A stretch of DNA of 64,000 nt, from positions 1 to 64,000 of the forward strand of contig CAYMOX010000019.1 in NCBI GenBank assembly GCA_964392245.1. The letters are read 5' to 3'. Both the position numbers and the translations under genes were made by a program. This stretch comes from JAAUUJ01 sp964392245. GTDB lineage: Bacteria; Cyanobacteriota; Cyanobacteriia; Thermostichales; Thermostichaceae. Below the pieces are notes generated by a model that saw only the letters and a program-made list of their open reading frames with translations, was not told where the DNA came from and searched no databases. Of this stretch, positions 45,304 through 54,269 are shown piece by piece (the first letter of the stretch is position 1; each line of letters starts with the position of its first letter).

Positions 45304-48057
45304 CTAGTCCTCAGACTGCGAAGAAAATCTGGGATAGCGGAAAGAGCCCAGACCACTGAAGCCGAGGGGAGAACTGTAGTCGCGTACGTCGGGATATTTT
45401 ACCTGAATCGGGGAAGTGTCCAGCTCAAAGGGCCCAAGTTTATCCTCCTGCCGCAACACTACCACCCCATAGGATCCCAGGTAAAAGCGTAACTGCCGAT
45501 CTTTGGATTTCAAGAAACCAGGATTGTGATCCCCGCCACCATAGATGGAGCGGTCGCTGTCTACGGCCAGACTGAAGGTGGCATCCTCCGGTCTCGCACC
45601 AATGGTGTAGTCCGAAATGGCCTGATCCCCAAGATTCACCACCACGTACACATGACGGTAGGCATCAAAGTCCAACCGCTTGAAGACGACCACTTTGTTC
45701 ACATCATCGATCCACTGCACCATGTTGCGATGGGTGTTCTGGGGACCAAAGGAGGGTTCCGAAACAAAAAATTCTTTCATGTCTGCCTGCAACCGGGCCA
45801 TGGGCTCCACCTGGGGTAGGGAAAGCCGCTCCCAATCGATCACGGCGTTGGTATTCAGGTTCCCAGACTGCAGCGTCCACATCTGGGGCATATCCAGGTA
45901 ATAGGAGCTGGCAAACAGAGCCAGAGCAGCCCAGGACTGGATCTTGCGATTGTGAACATCTCCCCCATCAATGGCATCCACCAGGTAGCGTCCCCGGGTC
46001 TGGAAGGGGTTCCCTGCATTGGCAAATTCATCGTGGTTACTGGGATAGTAGAGCAGGGTACGCACCCAGTCATTGGTGAGCATGTCATTCAGGTCCCACA
46101 TATCCACTTGATCCCGGTGCTTCAGGATCTGCTCCGTAAACCAGAGATAAAAGCGGTCGCTGTAGGTCGTATCCAGCCCGGCCCCACCCACGGTCACGGA
46201 GCGATTCAGGTAAGGATCCCCAAAGTAGCCTTCCCCGATCAGGACAGCCCTGGGGCGATAGAGGAGGACGGCCTGGGCCAGTTCCCGCAGAAATTCCCGT
46301 CCCCCCAGTTCGTAGTCCACCCCATTGACGTTATCGATCCGCAGCCCATCAAAGCCATAGTCCAGCAGGTTGATCAGAGCGGCGTCGATTAAATTGCGCC
46401 GGATCTCATCGGTGTAGTAGAAGCGGCGAGTGCCCCATTCCGTCCAGGGACCGCCATACAACTCTCCACCTCCCTCCTGGTGGTACTGCGAGTAGCCATA
46501 GGGGCCAAATTCACGAGGCGGATTGTTTCCAGCCGCAGCAAAGTGGCTATAGGGGGCATCGATGATCACCGCCAGATCGGCTTTATGGAAGGCATTGACC
46601 ATCCGCTTCAGCTCATCGGGGCTGCCAAAGTCGGCGTGCTTGCCGTAGTAGTTGAGGGTCTCGTAGCTGTAGCGCCAGTCGGGATACTCATCCACATTCG
46701 GATCATAGAAATCCACATGGGTATCCAGGGGCATAAACTGCACCGTGTTGTACCCCAGATCCGCTAGTTTCTCGGGCAGGCCACACTCAGCGGTAAAGCG
46801 GTAAAGCTCAGAGATGTGCTCAGCCCCCTTGCTGCCGTACAGATCCGATTGGGGGTTGGCACAGGTCCATCCCATAGCCAGAGAGACCATATCGGCTTCG
46901 GCAATTGCCAGCGGCTGCCCCCGCAGATCAGGACGCTCAGCCAATTCCTCAGCAGGAATCGGGGTGGGTTTCCAGAAGACGGCATTTAGATCGCGGCTAT
47001 TGCGATCTTCGTAGAAGCGGCGGTTAAAAGCAGGCGTGGAGTAGAGGGTCGCCCCCATATCAAGGCGCTGGTGGCCGTTGCTGTCCAGCAGGCGGTACTG
47101 AGCTTTGTGGTAGTTGCCTGGGGGCAGTGTAATACTGTGAACATGAGGATCATCCGCCGTGGGCTGCAGCGTGTAGTCAGACAGATCCCCATCTTTGCCC
47201 CAGTTGTTGAAATCTCCAATCAGTGCCAGACGCTCAGTGGTGTTGCCCACCAGCACCCGCAGGGTAAGGGAGCCATCTTCGTTAAAGCGGGGACCCACAT
47301 GGGGTTGAAAAGAGGCCGGATCCAGCTTAGGCTCTCTCCCTAGAGCATCCAGGGAAGCCAGGTGCAGCTGCAGGGCATCGGGACTCACCCGAATCTCTGC
47401 ACTCTCAGGATCAAAGCCCTGGATCGGTTCGGTCACCCAGACGGGCTGAGGGGAGGAGTAGGAGGTCACGGCCTCAGCAGCTGGGGGAACAGCCACAATC
47501 TCATCAGCTTTCTCAATGACTTCGGGTTTCTGCTCAGTACTCACCGCTGCAGACTCTATTTCTTGGGCTGCCGAGGTTGTTTCCTCTGGGGAGACTGATT
47601 CAGCAGACTCAACAACGGCTTCTTCTGGCTCAGCGGATGCTTCTTCTTCCTGATCCGATTGGGGCAGTGTGAATGCTTCCTCGGTTGGCTGAGGTTCAGC
47701 CTCAACGGGAGGTGCATTTTCTGTAGAGGGGAAGGGCTCGGCTTCAGGGGTAAAGTTTTCGGTGGGGGGAGTCTCAGCCGAGGTCAGATCAGGGGGGATG
47801 GCCTCACCCGGTTGAGCTGTTTCTTCTTCCTCTGGAGTACCCCCGAAGAGTCCCAGGAAAGACTGCCAGAGCTGCTGGATCCAGCTGGATTCCGATTCGC
47901 CTTCATCAACGGCCAGGAGGCCCCTCACGGGTGTGAGTGCAGAGATAGCCAGCTCCTGTCGAACTGCTGGATGCACCACTGTTGAGAGGGTCGGTGGGTG
48001 CAACTGGGGAGGGATAACCGCCAGATTAACCAGTAAATAGAGCGAGAGAACATCCAT
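45304..48057 (-). CDS. CBM48-GH13 protein with acidic N-terminal region
   Basis: A 917-residue protein. Residues 1-18 could be a weak signal or anchor. Residues 72-200 are Glu/Pro/Ala/Thr-rich, low-complexity and probably disordered. A CBM48-like module lies at about 258-360 (LALIGDFNNWGKDGD). The GH13 barrel resembles branching enzyme: GLRIDNVNG with D575, LIGEGYFG with E609 and SNHDEF with D676. Region I reads DAPYSH, with Ser in place of the usual Asn. YLDMPQMWTL and IDWERLSL follow. It could make alpha-1,6 branches or transfer glucan chains; the fold is certain but the reaction is not. It is second in the locus, after the symporter. Confidence 0.78.
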   Translation of the reverse strand: MDVLSLYLLVNLAVIPPQLHPPTLSTVVHPAVRQELAISALTPVRGLLAVDEGESESSWIQQLWQSFLGLFGGTPEEEETAQPGEAIPPDLTSAETPPTENFTPEAEPFPSTENAPPVEAEPQPTEEAFTLPQSDQEEEASAEPEEAVVESAESVSPEETTSAAQEIESAAVSTEQKPEVIEKADEIVAVPPAAEAVTSYSSPQPVWVTEPIQGFDPESAEIRVSPDALQLHLASLDALGREPKLDPASFQPHVGPRFNEDGSLTLRVLVGNTTERLALIGDFNNWGKDGDLSDYTLQPTADDPHVHSITLPPGNYHKAQYRLLDSNGHQRLDMGATLYSTPAFNRRFYEDRNSRDLNAVFWKPTPIPAEELAERPDLRGQPLAIAEADMVSLAMGWTCANPQSDLYGSKGAEHISELYRFTAECGLPEKLADLGYNTVQFMPLDTHVDFYDPNVDEYPDWRYSYETLNYYGKHADFGSPDELKRMVNAFHKADLAVIIDAPYSHFAAAGNNPPREFGPYGYSQYHQEGGGELYGGPWTEWGTRRFYYTDEIRRNLIDAALINLLDYGFDGLRIDNVNGVDYELGGREFLRELAQAVLLYRPRAVLIGEGYFGDPYLNRSVTVGGAGLDTTYSDRFYLWFTEQILKHRDQVDMWDLNDMLTNDWVRTLLYYPSNHDEFANAGNPFQTRGRYLVDAIDGGDVHNRKIQSWAALALFASSYYLDMPQMWTLQSGNLNTNAVIDWERLSLPQVEPMARLQADMKEFFVSEPSFGPQNTHRNMVQWIDDVNKVVVFKRLDFDAYRHVYVVVNLGDQAISDYTIGARPEDATFSLAVDSDRSIYGGGDHNPGFLKSKDRQLRFYLGSYGVVVLRQEDKLGPFELDTSPIQVKYPDVRDYSSPLGFSGLGSFRYPRFSSQSED

Positions 48058-48154
48058 GCCTTACAACCCCCTAACCCGTTATATGTTGTAGTCTTTACAG
48101 AACTACATGGTGTATCTTACCAGAGCTGGGAAGCGGTCAACCTGTCCCCTCAAA

Positions 48155-50011
48155 CTACGGCAGTGGAGAGGTGGATTCCGTTGTGGAGGTAGAAGGATCG
48201 GCAGAGGTCCCAGGAAACAGGGAGCGGAACCAGAACCTGTACAACCCCACACTCAGGATCACAGCCGCCAGACCAAACTGCAGCAATCGGGGCCAGTCAT
48301 GAAAAACCAGGGCCATGGCTGCGATCAGCAGAGAGAACTGAAACGGAACGGCCAGGAAGAGAGAGATCTGATCCTGTCGTTGTTCTTTCCGCTGCTGATC
48401 CTGTTCGGCCTCCGTCACCAAACCCTGCGCAAGCGCCTGTTGTCGCCAGGGCTGCCACCATCCCCAGGGCTGCACCTGCGCACAAAATGTGGTGAGAACG
48501 GCTGCTTCCGTTGCAGGGGTGATCAGCGCAACAGCGATCGAGGCCGTCAGCGCACAGAGGACAATGCTGGGAAAAGACAGATAGAGAGGCCAGTGCAGAG
48601 TGGCATCAAAGCTGAGGGCAGCAATGATCCCCACACTCACACCAGCTGCGTAGCCATAACCGTTAAAGCGGGGCCAGTACCAGCGCAGGAAGGAGGGAAT
48701 GATCAGCCCACCCCCGAGACCCATGGTGATCAGACTCCAGATCTGGTTAATACTGGGCACCAGCGCTGCCAATCCCAGGCCAGCTCCACACAACCCCAGC
48801 GTCGCCAGCCAGGAGACCGCGATCAGCTGTTTGGAGGAGGCGTCAGGCTTGATGTAGGCCTGGTAGATATCCCGCACCAGGAATGAGGCTCCCGCGTTGA
48901 GGGTGGAATCGAAGGTGGACATGGCAGCCGCGATCAGGCCAGACACCACCAGCCCCCGCAGGCCATTGGGCATCGTTTGGGCCAGAACCACAGGCAGGAC
49001 CTGCTCTGGATCGGCCCGGATCATGTCAGCAGCGGTTCCCCCCTGACCCAGGAGGCTATACCCCAGGATCACCAACCCCGCCACCATGCCCCAGCGCAGC
49101 ACCGAGAGGACAATACTCTGAAACGCCACCAGACTGGCTTCTTTCTCATTGCGGGCCGCAAAGAAACGCTGATCCGTATAGCCCCCAATGCCCCCAAAAC
49201 CCTCCAGGACCACCCGCAACAGCCACATACCCACACAGAGACCAAAGAACTGGAAGATCATGGTCCAGTCTCCGGAGGCGTTGATCAGCAATTCCTGTCC
49301 TGCTGGGGCGGGGGGCGCAAGATTGAGATTAAAGAGGTAGTCAGGCAGATCCAGTTCGGGACGGATCTGAAAACCAACCGTAATCACCAGCACAGCCGTA
49401 ATCGCCAGCAAGATCATCTGCACCAGATCGGTGAGCACCACCCCGTAAAGACCGGACAACAGCGTATAGATCAGGCCCACACCCACCATCAGAGCGGTAC
49501 AGGTGAGTTCCGACCAGGGCAGAAACGTTCCCAGAAACTTCCCTGCGCCCTTGCAGAAATAAGTGATCATCCCCACCGCAAAGACAATGTTGGCCAGAGC
49601 ACTGAACTGCCGCGCCAGCTGTCCCTGCCGATCCGAGCCAAAGCGGATGCGCATCCATTCCGCCGAGGTCATCACCTGACTGCGCCGCAACCACTTGCCC
49701 AGAAAGATCATCATGAAGGCCAGCGACAGACCCACCCCACCCCGCAACTCCACCAGAAAGCCCTGATAGCCCAGCGCAAAGACCACAGCCACCACGATCA
49801 TGGTGCCGCTAATGTCAAAGTTGGAGGCCGCCGCCGAGATCCCCAGCACCCACCAGGGAATGCGCTGTCCCCCCAGGAAGTAGTCTTCCAACCCCTGGGC
49901 AGCCACTTTAGAAAACACAGTCCCCACCAGCAGCATCAGGACCAGAAAAGCAATAATGATCCCCTGATCTAGAGGGGTAAGCAACGATTCAAAAGCAGAA
50001 GTTTGATTCAA
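48155..50011 (-). CDS. sodium:solute symporter (SSS family)
   Basis: A 618-residue SSS-family symporter with about 13 membrane segments. Family text includes DYFLGGQRIPWWVLGISAAA (helix 1 loop), NFDISGTMIVVAVVFALGYQ, VGVGLIYTLLSGLYGVVLTD and GLVVSGLIAAAMSTFDSTLN (the Na2-site helix 8). A 110-residue C-terminal extension adds further helices. Members co-transport sugars, proline, acetate or other solutes with Na+. Being the first gene of the GH13 locus suggests import of glucose, maltose or oligosaccharides released outside; substrate is inferred from context. It starts divergently from msrA. Confidence 0.85.
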   Translation of the reverse strand: MNQTSAFESLLTPLDQGIIIAFLVLMLLVGTVFSKVAAQGLEDYFLGGQRIPWWVLGISAAASNFDISGTMIVVAVVFALGYQGFLVELRGGVGLSLAFMMIFLGKWLRRSQVMTSAEWMRIRFGSDRQGQLARQFSALANIVFAVGMITYFCKGAGKFLGTFLPWSELTCTALMVGVGLIYTLLSGLYGVVLTDLVQMILLAITAVLVITVGFQIRPELDLPDYLFNLNLAPPAPAGQELLINASGDWTMIFQFFGLCVGMWLLRVVLEGFGGIGGYTDQRFFAARNEKEASLVAFQSIVLSVLRWGMVAGLVILGYSLLGQGGTAADMIRADPEQVLPVVLAQTMPNGLRGLVVSGLIAAAMSTFDSTLNAGASFLVRDIYQAYIKPDASSKQLIAVSWLATLGLCGAGLGLAALVPSINQIWSLITMGLGGGLIIPSFLRWYWPRFNGYGYAAGVSVGIIAALSFDATLHWPLYLSFPSIVLCALTASIAVALITPATEAAVLTTFCAQVQPWGWWQPWRQQALAQGLVTEAEQDQQRKEQRQDQISLFLAVPFQFSLLIAAMALVFHDWPRLLQFGLAAVILSVGLYRFWFRSLFPGTSADPSTSTTESTSPLP

Positions 50012-50140
50012 GGATCCCTACCTGTGTGCATCTGCAGAAGTGGGTTAGTCTGCCTACCTGCCTCCGGACGGGATGACATGAGGAGGGCGACAATGACACT
50101 CTACAGTAGGAACAATTTTAGAAACCTGCAAGGGTTTAGC

Positions 50141-50608
50141 ATGAATTTAGCAACCTTTGGCGCGGGCTGTTTCTGGCAGAGTGAAGCTGCCTTTCGCAAT
50201 CTTCCTGGTGTCCGATCCACCTCAGTGGGCTACATGGGCGGCCATTTCCCCAACCCCTGTTATCTGGATGTCGGTGCCCGGATCACGGGTCACGCTGAGG
50301 TGACTCAGATCGAGTACGATCCCGCGATCATCTCCTACGCTCAACTGTTAGAGATGTTCTGGAATATCCACGATCCCACCAGCCTCAACCGTCAGGGCCC
50401 GGATCGGGGAGAACAGTATCGCTCAGTGATTTTTTATCATGATCCGCAGCAGGAACAGCTGGCCCGCGCCTCCAAACTGGCTTTAGATCGATCGGGTCGC
50501 TATGAGAAACCGATTGTCACTGCGATCGAACCCGCCTCCACCTACTGGTTGGCCAGTGCCGAGCATCAGCAATATTTCGAAAGGAAAAAACAGAGTGCAT
50601 CTCAATAG
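50141..50608 (+). CDS. msrA: peptide-methionine (S)-S-oxide reductase
   Basis: A 155-residue MsrA from the ATG at 50141 (AAGG upstream). The frame continues further up, but family similarity begins at MNLATFGAGCFW, whose Cys10 is the catalytic residue. Also visible are SVGYMGGHFPNPCYLDV, ITGHAEVTQIEYDP, FWNIHDPTSLNRQGPDRGEQ and RSVIFYHDPQQ. The usual VCxGxTGHAE reads VGARITGHAE, so a commonly found nearby Cys is absent; resolving Cys would have to come from elsewhere. It repairs oxidised methionine using thioredoxin. Its stop is 10 bp before the PhnZ-like gene. Confidence 0.9.
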   Translation: MNLATFGAGCFWQSEAAFRNLPGVRSTSVGYMGGHFPNPCYLDVGARITGHAEVTQIEYDPAIISYAQLLEMFWNIHDPTSLNRQGPDRGEQYRSVIFYHDPQQEQLARASKLALDRSGRYEKPIVTAIEPASTYWLASAEHQQYFERKKQSASQ

Positions 50609-50618
50609 AAAGGCAGGC

Positions 50619-51164
50619 ATGAGCACTATTGATGACATCTTTGACTTGTTTACGCGCATAGGCGATGCCAGCTATCTAGGGGAGTTCGTTTCCCAAACTG
50701 ATCACGCTCTTCAGACCGCCTTTCTGGCGGAGCAGGATGGAGCTGAGAATGCTCTGGTGGTGGCAGCACTTTTACACGACTTTGGTCACCTCTGCCAAGA
50801 TCCTCCAGAAAACATTGGGGAGCCGGGGGTGAATACCGGTCATGAACACGTGGGGGCAACCGGGTTGCAACTGATGCTGGGGCCAGGGGTAACAGAACCG
50901 ATCCGACTGCACGTAGCAGCCAAACGCTATCTCTGCGCTGTCGAGCCGGAATATCTGGCAACACTCTCGCCCGCATCGATCCAGAGTCTGAAACTTCAAG
51001 GTGGACCGTTTTCTCTAGCACAAGTCCAGAGATTCGAGCAGACCCCCTACCACCAAAATGCTGTGAGACTGAGGCGCTGGGATGATGCTGCCAAAGATCC
51101 TGAGTTGAAAGTTCCCGGATTGAACCACTATCGTTTGCGGCTGGAGAAAGAAATCAGGGGATAG
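50619..51164 (+). CDS. phnZ: PhnZ-like HD-domain mixed-valence diiron oxygenase
   Basis: A 181-residue protein from the ATG at 50619 that matches my recollection of PhnZ along its length: ALLHDFGHLC, HVAAKRYL, LQGGP and the C-terminal KVPGLNHYR. All six iron ligands have counterparts: H29, H53, D54, H75, H98 and D155. The gating pair Tyr-x-x-Glu of PhnZ is kept as Y19/E22 in YLGE. PhnZ cleaves 2-amino-1-hydroxyethylphosphonate with O2 to glycine and phosphate. Its usual partner PhnY is not in this window. It lies 10 bp after msrA and converges on the phosphonate-type ABC importer. Confidence 0.82.
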   Translation: MSTIDDIFDLFTRIGDASYLGEFVSQTDHALQTAFLAEQDGAENALVVAALLHDFGHLCQDPPENIGEPGVNTGHEHVGATGLQLMLGPGVTEPIRLHVAAKRYLCAVEPEYLATLSPASIQSLKLQGGPFSLAQVQRFEQTPYHQNAVRLRRWDDAAKDPELKVPGLNHYRLRLEKEIRG

Positions 51165-51268
51165 AGCATTCCCAATCAATTGAACTACAGTAAGCCTGAG
51201 TGACTGAGGGAGAGAAATACTGTATCTTAGGTGCCTGGGAAAGGCTTTAAGGGTTTGGGTCTGTTTGT

Positions 51269-53035
51269 TTAATTGGATTGCAACCAGGCTTGTGATCGTT
51301 GCTTCAGCCCTCGGGTTGCCAGTGCGTAATTAAGTCTCATGCCCAGACTGGTCAACACAATCAGGGTTGACATTGCCGCTGCTGCTGCGGTGTCTCCTGC
51401 ATCATCCATGTTGACAATCGCAACAGAGGCCATCGGTAAGTTAGCCGGATAGAGGAAGATCAGCGCTGAGACTGTCACCATGCAATTGACAAAAAAGTAA
51501 ACGCTGATCTCCAGGATTGCCGGAAGACACAGGGGAACGGTCACCCGCCAAAATGTTTTGTAGAAGGGCACCCCCATCGACTCAGAAACATCCTCAAACT
51601 CCGGATCAAGTTGCTTCAATGCTGTTGTGGCGGTAAAGAAGCAAACGGTATAGAAATGGATGATATGAACAAGCACCAAAATGGCCATGGTGCCATACAG
51701 TCCGTGAAAGGGGTTGACCAGCACCTTGGTTGTAAATGGAATCGGCCAAGATACAGAATTGAAAAAGAAGACATAGGAGATACCTAAAACGAGTCCTGGT
51801 AGAGCCAGTGGCACTGTTGAAAACAGGTAGTTCCAAGAGCGTAATCCAGGCCACTCTTTTGTTTTCTCCACCAAATAGGCCCCAATGAACACAATCATTG
51901 TGCCAAGGATCGCAACATACAAAGACATCTGAACGGTATTCCAAAAGGCTGTATACCCACCACCACCCACCCGACTGAAATCGTAGTTCCGCAAGCTTAG
52001 GCTAAAGTTGTAGGGCCAAACTCGAATCAGAGATGCAAAAATGACGGTTCCGAACACCAGAAAGGCAAAAGCAACAATGGCACTACAAAAGATAAACAGT
52101 GGTCCATCAACCCAGAGATTAGGTTTCGGCTGGAGCGGCACAGATCGGGCTCCGACCAACGAACTTTGTCGACGTTGGACAATTCGATCGATAGCAAATG
52201 CGATCAGGCTGGGAATGAGTAATAACACACTGATCGTTGCTCCCATGGAAAAATTCTGCTGCCCCACCACCTGCTTGTAGATATCTGTGGCGAGAACATT
52301 GAAATTGCCTCCTACCACCTTGGGGACCCCAAAATCGGTAAAGGCCAAGATAAAGCAGATAAAGATTGCACTCACCAGTCCATACTTCACACTCGGTAAT
52401 GTAACCCTAAAAAAAGTCCTGACTGGCGAAGCACCTAAGACCATTGAGGCCTCGTAGAGCCGAGCATCAGTCAAATTGAGAGCAGTGGTCATCACGATCA
52501 CCGCTTGGGGAAAACAGTAAAGAAACAACCCGATGACGATCCCATTAGGGCCATACAGATTGATGTCCCAGCCCGGTAAACGACCGAATAATCCAGTGGT
52601 TACTAACCCTTGATTTCCAAAGAGATAGATGAGGCCAATAGCATTTGCCAAAGGGGGGATATAGAGAGTCAGAAGCCCAAATGTGCGAAAGAACTGTTTC
52701 CCGGGTATGGCAGTGCGGGTTAGAGCATAGGCATAGATGAATCCCAACCCCACGGAAAAAAAGGTTGTTAAGATCGCAACATAGAAACTGTTGGTAAAGG
52801 AAGCGCCCAGCGCTGGGGTACTGAAGTAGCGAGCGTAGTTGGCGAGACCGATCCACTCCCCTTGAGAGTTGTGTAAGCTCCGGCTGATCAGCGGCAGGAG
52901 GGGGAGCACTACCCCCATCAACAAGAAGAGGGTGATTAACCCGATCAGCCCCATCCGAATGCCCTCCGTGAGCGAGGGGAGTGACACCGTGGGCAGTTTC
53001 TGCGCAGCGTTGGATTTGGGCAGAACAGTCATCAA
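51269..53035 (-). CDS. 2-aminoethylphosphonate-type ABC transporter permease
   Basis: A 588-residue permease with two fused binding-protein-dependent permease domains and about 12 membrane segments, the layout of the FbpB/PhnU-type group. The EAA-like loops are YEASMVLGASPVRTFFRVTL near 193-212 and EDVSESMGVPFYKTFWRVTV near 485-505, which contact the ATPase. With the adjacent ATPase and binding protein this resembles the putative 2-aminoethylphosphonate importers PhnSTU2; ferric or thiamine systems share the fold. The neighbouring FAD oxidase, HAD hydrolase and PhnZ make phosphonate the likely substrate. It starts 1 bp after the ATPase gene stop. Confidence 0.82.
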   Translation of the reverse strand: MMTVLPKSNAAQKLPTVSLPSLTEGIRMGLIGLITLFLLMGVVLPLLPLISRSLHNSQGEWIGLANYARYFSTPALGASFTNSFYVAILTTFFSVGLGFIYAYALTRTAIPGKQFFRTFGLLTLYIPPLANAIGLIYLFGNQGLVTTGLFGRLPGWDINLYGPNGIVIGLFLYCFPQAVIVMTTALNLTDARLYEASMVLGASPVRTFFRVTLPSVKYGLVSAIFICFILAFTDFGVPKVVGGNFNVLATDIYKQVVGQQNFSMGATISVLLLIPSLIAFAIDRIVQRRQSSLVGARSVPLQPKPNLWVDGPLFIFCSAIVAFAFLVFGTVIFASLIRVWPYNFSLSLRNYDFSRVGGGGYTAFWNTVQMSLYVAILGTMIVFIGAYLVEKTKEWPGLRSWNYLFSTVPLALPGLVLGISYVFFFNSVSWPIPFTTKVLVNPFHGLYGTMAILVLVHIIHFYTVCFFTATTALKQLDPEFEDVSESMGVPFYKTFWRVTVPLCLPAILEISVYFFVNCMVTVSALIFLYPANLPMASVAIVNMDDAGDTAAAAAMSTLIVLTSLGMRLNYALATRGLKQRSQAWLQSN

Positions 53036-53036
53036 G

Positions 53037-54197
53037 TTATCCCTCTACCGGATAGACACGAATTAATTCAGGAGGGAGTTGCAGGTACAGGGTCCTGCCT
53101 GGATCCAGAGTCAAGGATCGAGATTGTTGGGAGGAGATATCGACAAGGATCTCTGTCGTTGGATTCGCTTCGGGTACCACACACAACCGGTAGCCAGACC
53201 CTAAAAACTCCTGAGTCTTGACAGTAGCAGTCAGTCCATTGGTCCCCTCTCCAGGTCCTTCCAGGATCCGTACATCTTCCGGTCGAATGGCTACAGTCAC
53301 CGGGCGATGAGGCTCGATTAAGAGATCATTGGACGTGATCAGGGTCAGGTTTCCACAACAGATGCGGGTGGGGGCTTGTGTCACCCCTGGCAGAAAGTTC
53401 ATCACCCCAATGAAGTCGGCCACGAAGGGGGTTCCGGGGTTCTGATAGATGGCATGGGGGGTTCCTACCTGGGCAATGACCCCACGATCCATGACAACCA
53501 CTCGATCGGCCATCGCTAATGCTTCCGATTGATCGTGGGTCACCATAACGGTGGTGATGCCGAGGCGCTTTTGCAATAGAGTAATCTCACCCCGCAGTTT
53601 TTCCCGCACCTTGGCATCCAGAGCCGAGAGGGGTTCATCCAAGAGCAACAAGCTTGGGGAGAGAGCAAGAGCACGAGCCAACGCGACCCGCTGTTGTTGT
53701 CCACCAGAAAGCTGAGGAGGAAACTTGTGGCCAAATCCCTGCAAGCCTACAGTTTCTAGCAGTTCCTCTACCCGAGCCTGGATCTCTCGCCGATCACGCC
53801 TGGTATTTTGCAAGCCATAGGCAATATTCTGGTTGGCCGTCAGGTTGGGGAACAGGGCATAGGATTGAAACACGATCCCAAAATCCCGTTTGGAGGGTGG
53901 CAGAGTAGAGACATCCTTACCCGCCTGGATCACCCGCCCTTGGGTCTGGCGTTCCAAACCCGCAATAATCCGTAAGAGAGTTGTTTTGCCGCAACCACTT
54001 GGCCCCAGCAAGCAAACAAACTCTCCTGGGTAGACCTTGAGATGGACATCGTGTAAAGCGATAAACGGGCCAAAGTTTTTGTGGATGTTAACCATCTCCA
54101 GGTAAGGGGCCGGTGCCGAGGGAGGGGAGGGGACCTGGGCAGGAATTGGGGGTGCCTTTTGACGGGCAAGAGCATCAGTTCTTGGGTTGGGATCCAT
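53037..54197 (-). CDS. ABC transporter ATPase, PhnT-like
   Basis: A 386-residue ABC ATPase. The nucleotide-binding part shows Walker A LLGPSGCGKTTLLR, Q-loop FQSYALFPNL, signature LSGGQQQRVALARAL, Walker B LLLLDEPLSALD and the switch His in MVTHDQSEA. A TOBE-like domain covers about 290-380 (VTVAIRPEDVRIL). The first 28 residues are Pro-rich and non-conserved. It belongs to the spermidine/iron/AEP branch of importers. Between the lipoprotein (73 bp upstream) and the permease (1 bp downstream), it completes a one-strand importer operon. Confidence 0.88.
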   Translation of the reverse strand: MDPNPRTDALARQKAPPIPAQVPSPPSAPAPYLEMVNIHKNFGPFIALHDVHLKVYPGEFVCLLGPSGCGKTTLLRIIAGLERQTQGRVIQAGKDVSTLPPSKRDFGIVFQSYALFPNLTANQNIAYGLQNTRRDRREIQARVEELLETVGLQGFGHKFPPQLSGGQQQRVALARALALSPSLLLLDEPLSALDAKVREKLRGEITLLQKRLGITTVMVTHDQSEALAMADRVVVMDRGVIAQVGTPHAIYQNPGTPFVADFIGVMNFLPGVTQAPTRICCGNLTLITSNDLLIEPHRPVTVAIRPEDVRILEGPGEGTNGLTATVKTQEFLGSGYRLCVVPEANPTTEILVDISSQQSRSLTLDPGRTLYLQLPPELIRVYPVEG

Positions 54198-54269
54198 GGA
54201 AGCTGACCAAGAGAGGGCATGCGCAAAAACAACCGCAGAACGGAGGGAGCGATGAGCTCCCCCATCGGA

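Noticed and set aside
48977..49972. A 331-codon plus-strand open frame rich in His, Gln and Lys.
   Set aside because: It is opposite the SSS symporter gene, which has clear family motifs; composition is that of a shadow frame.
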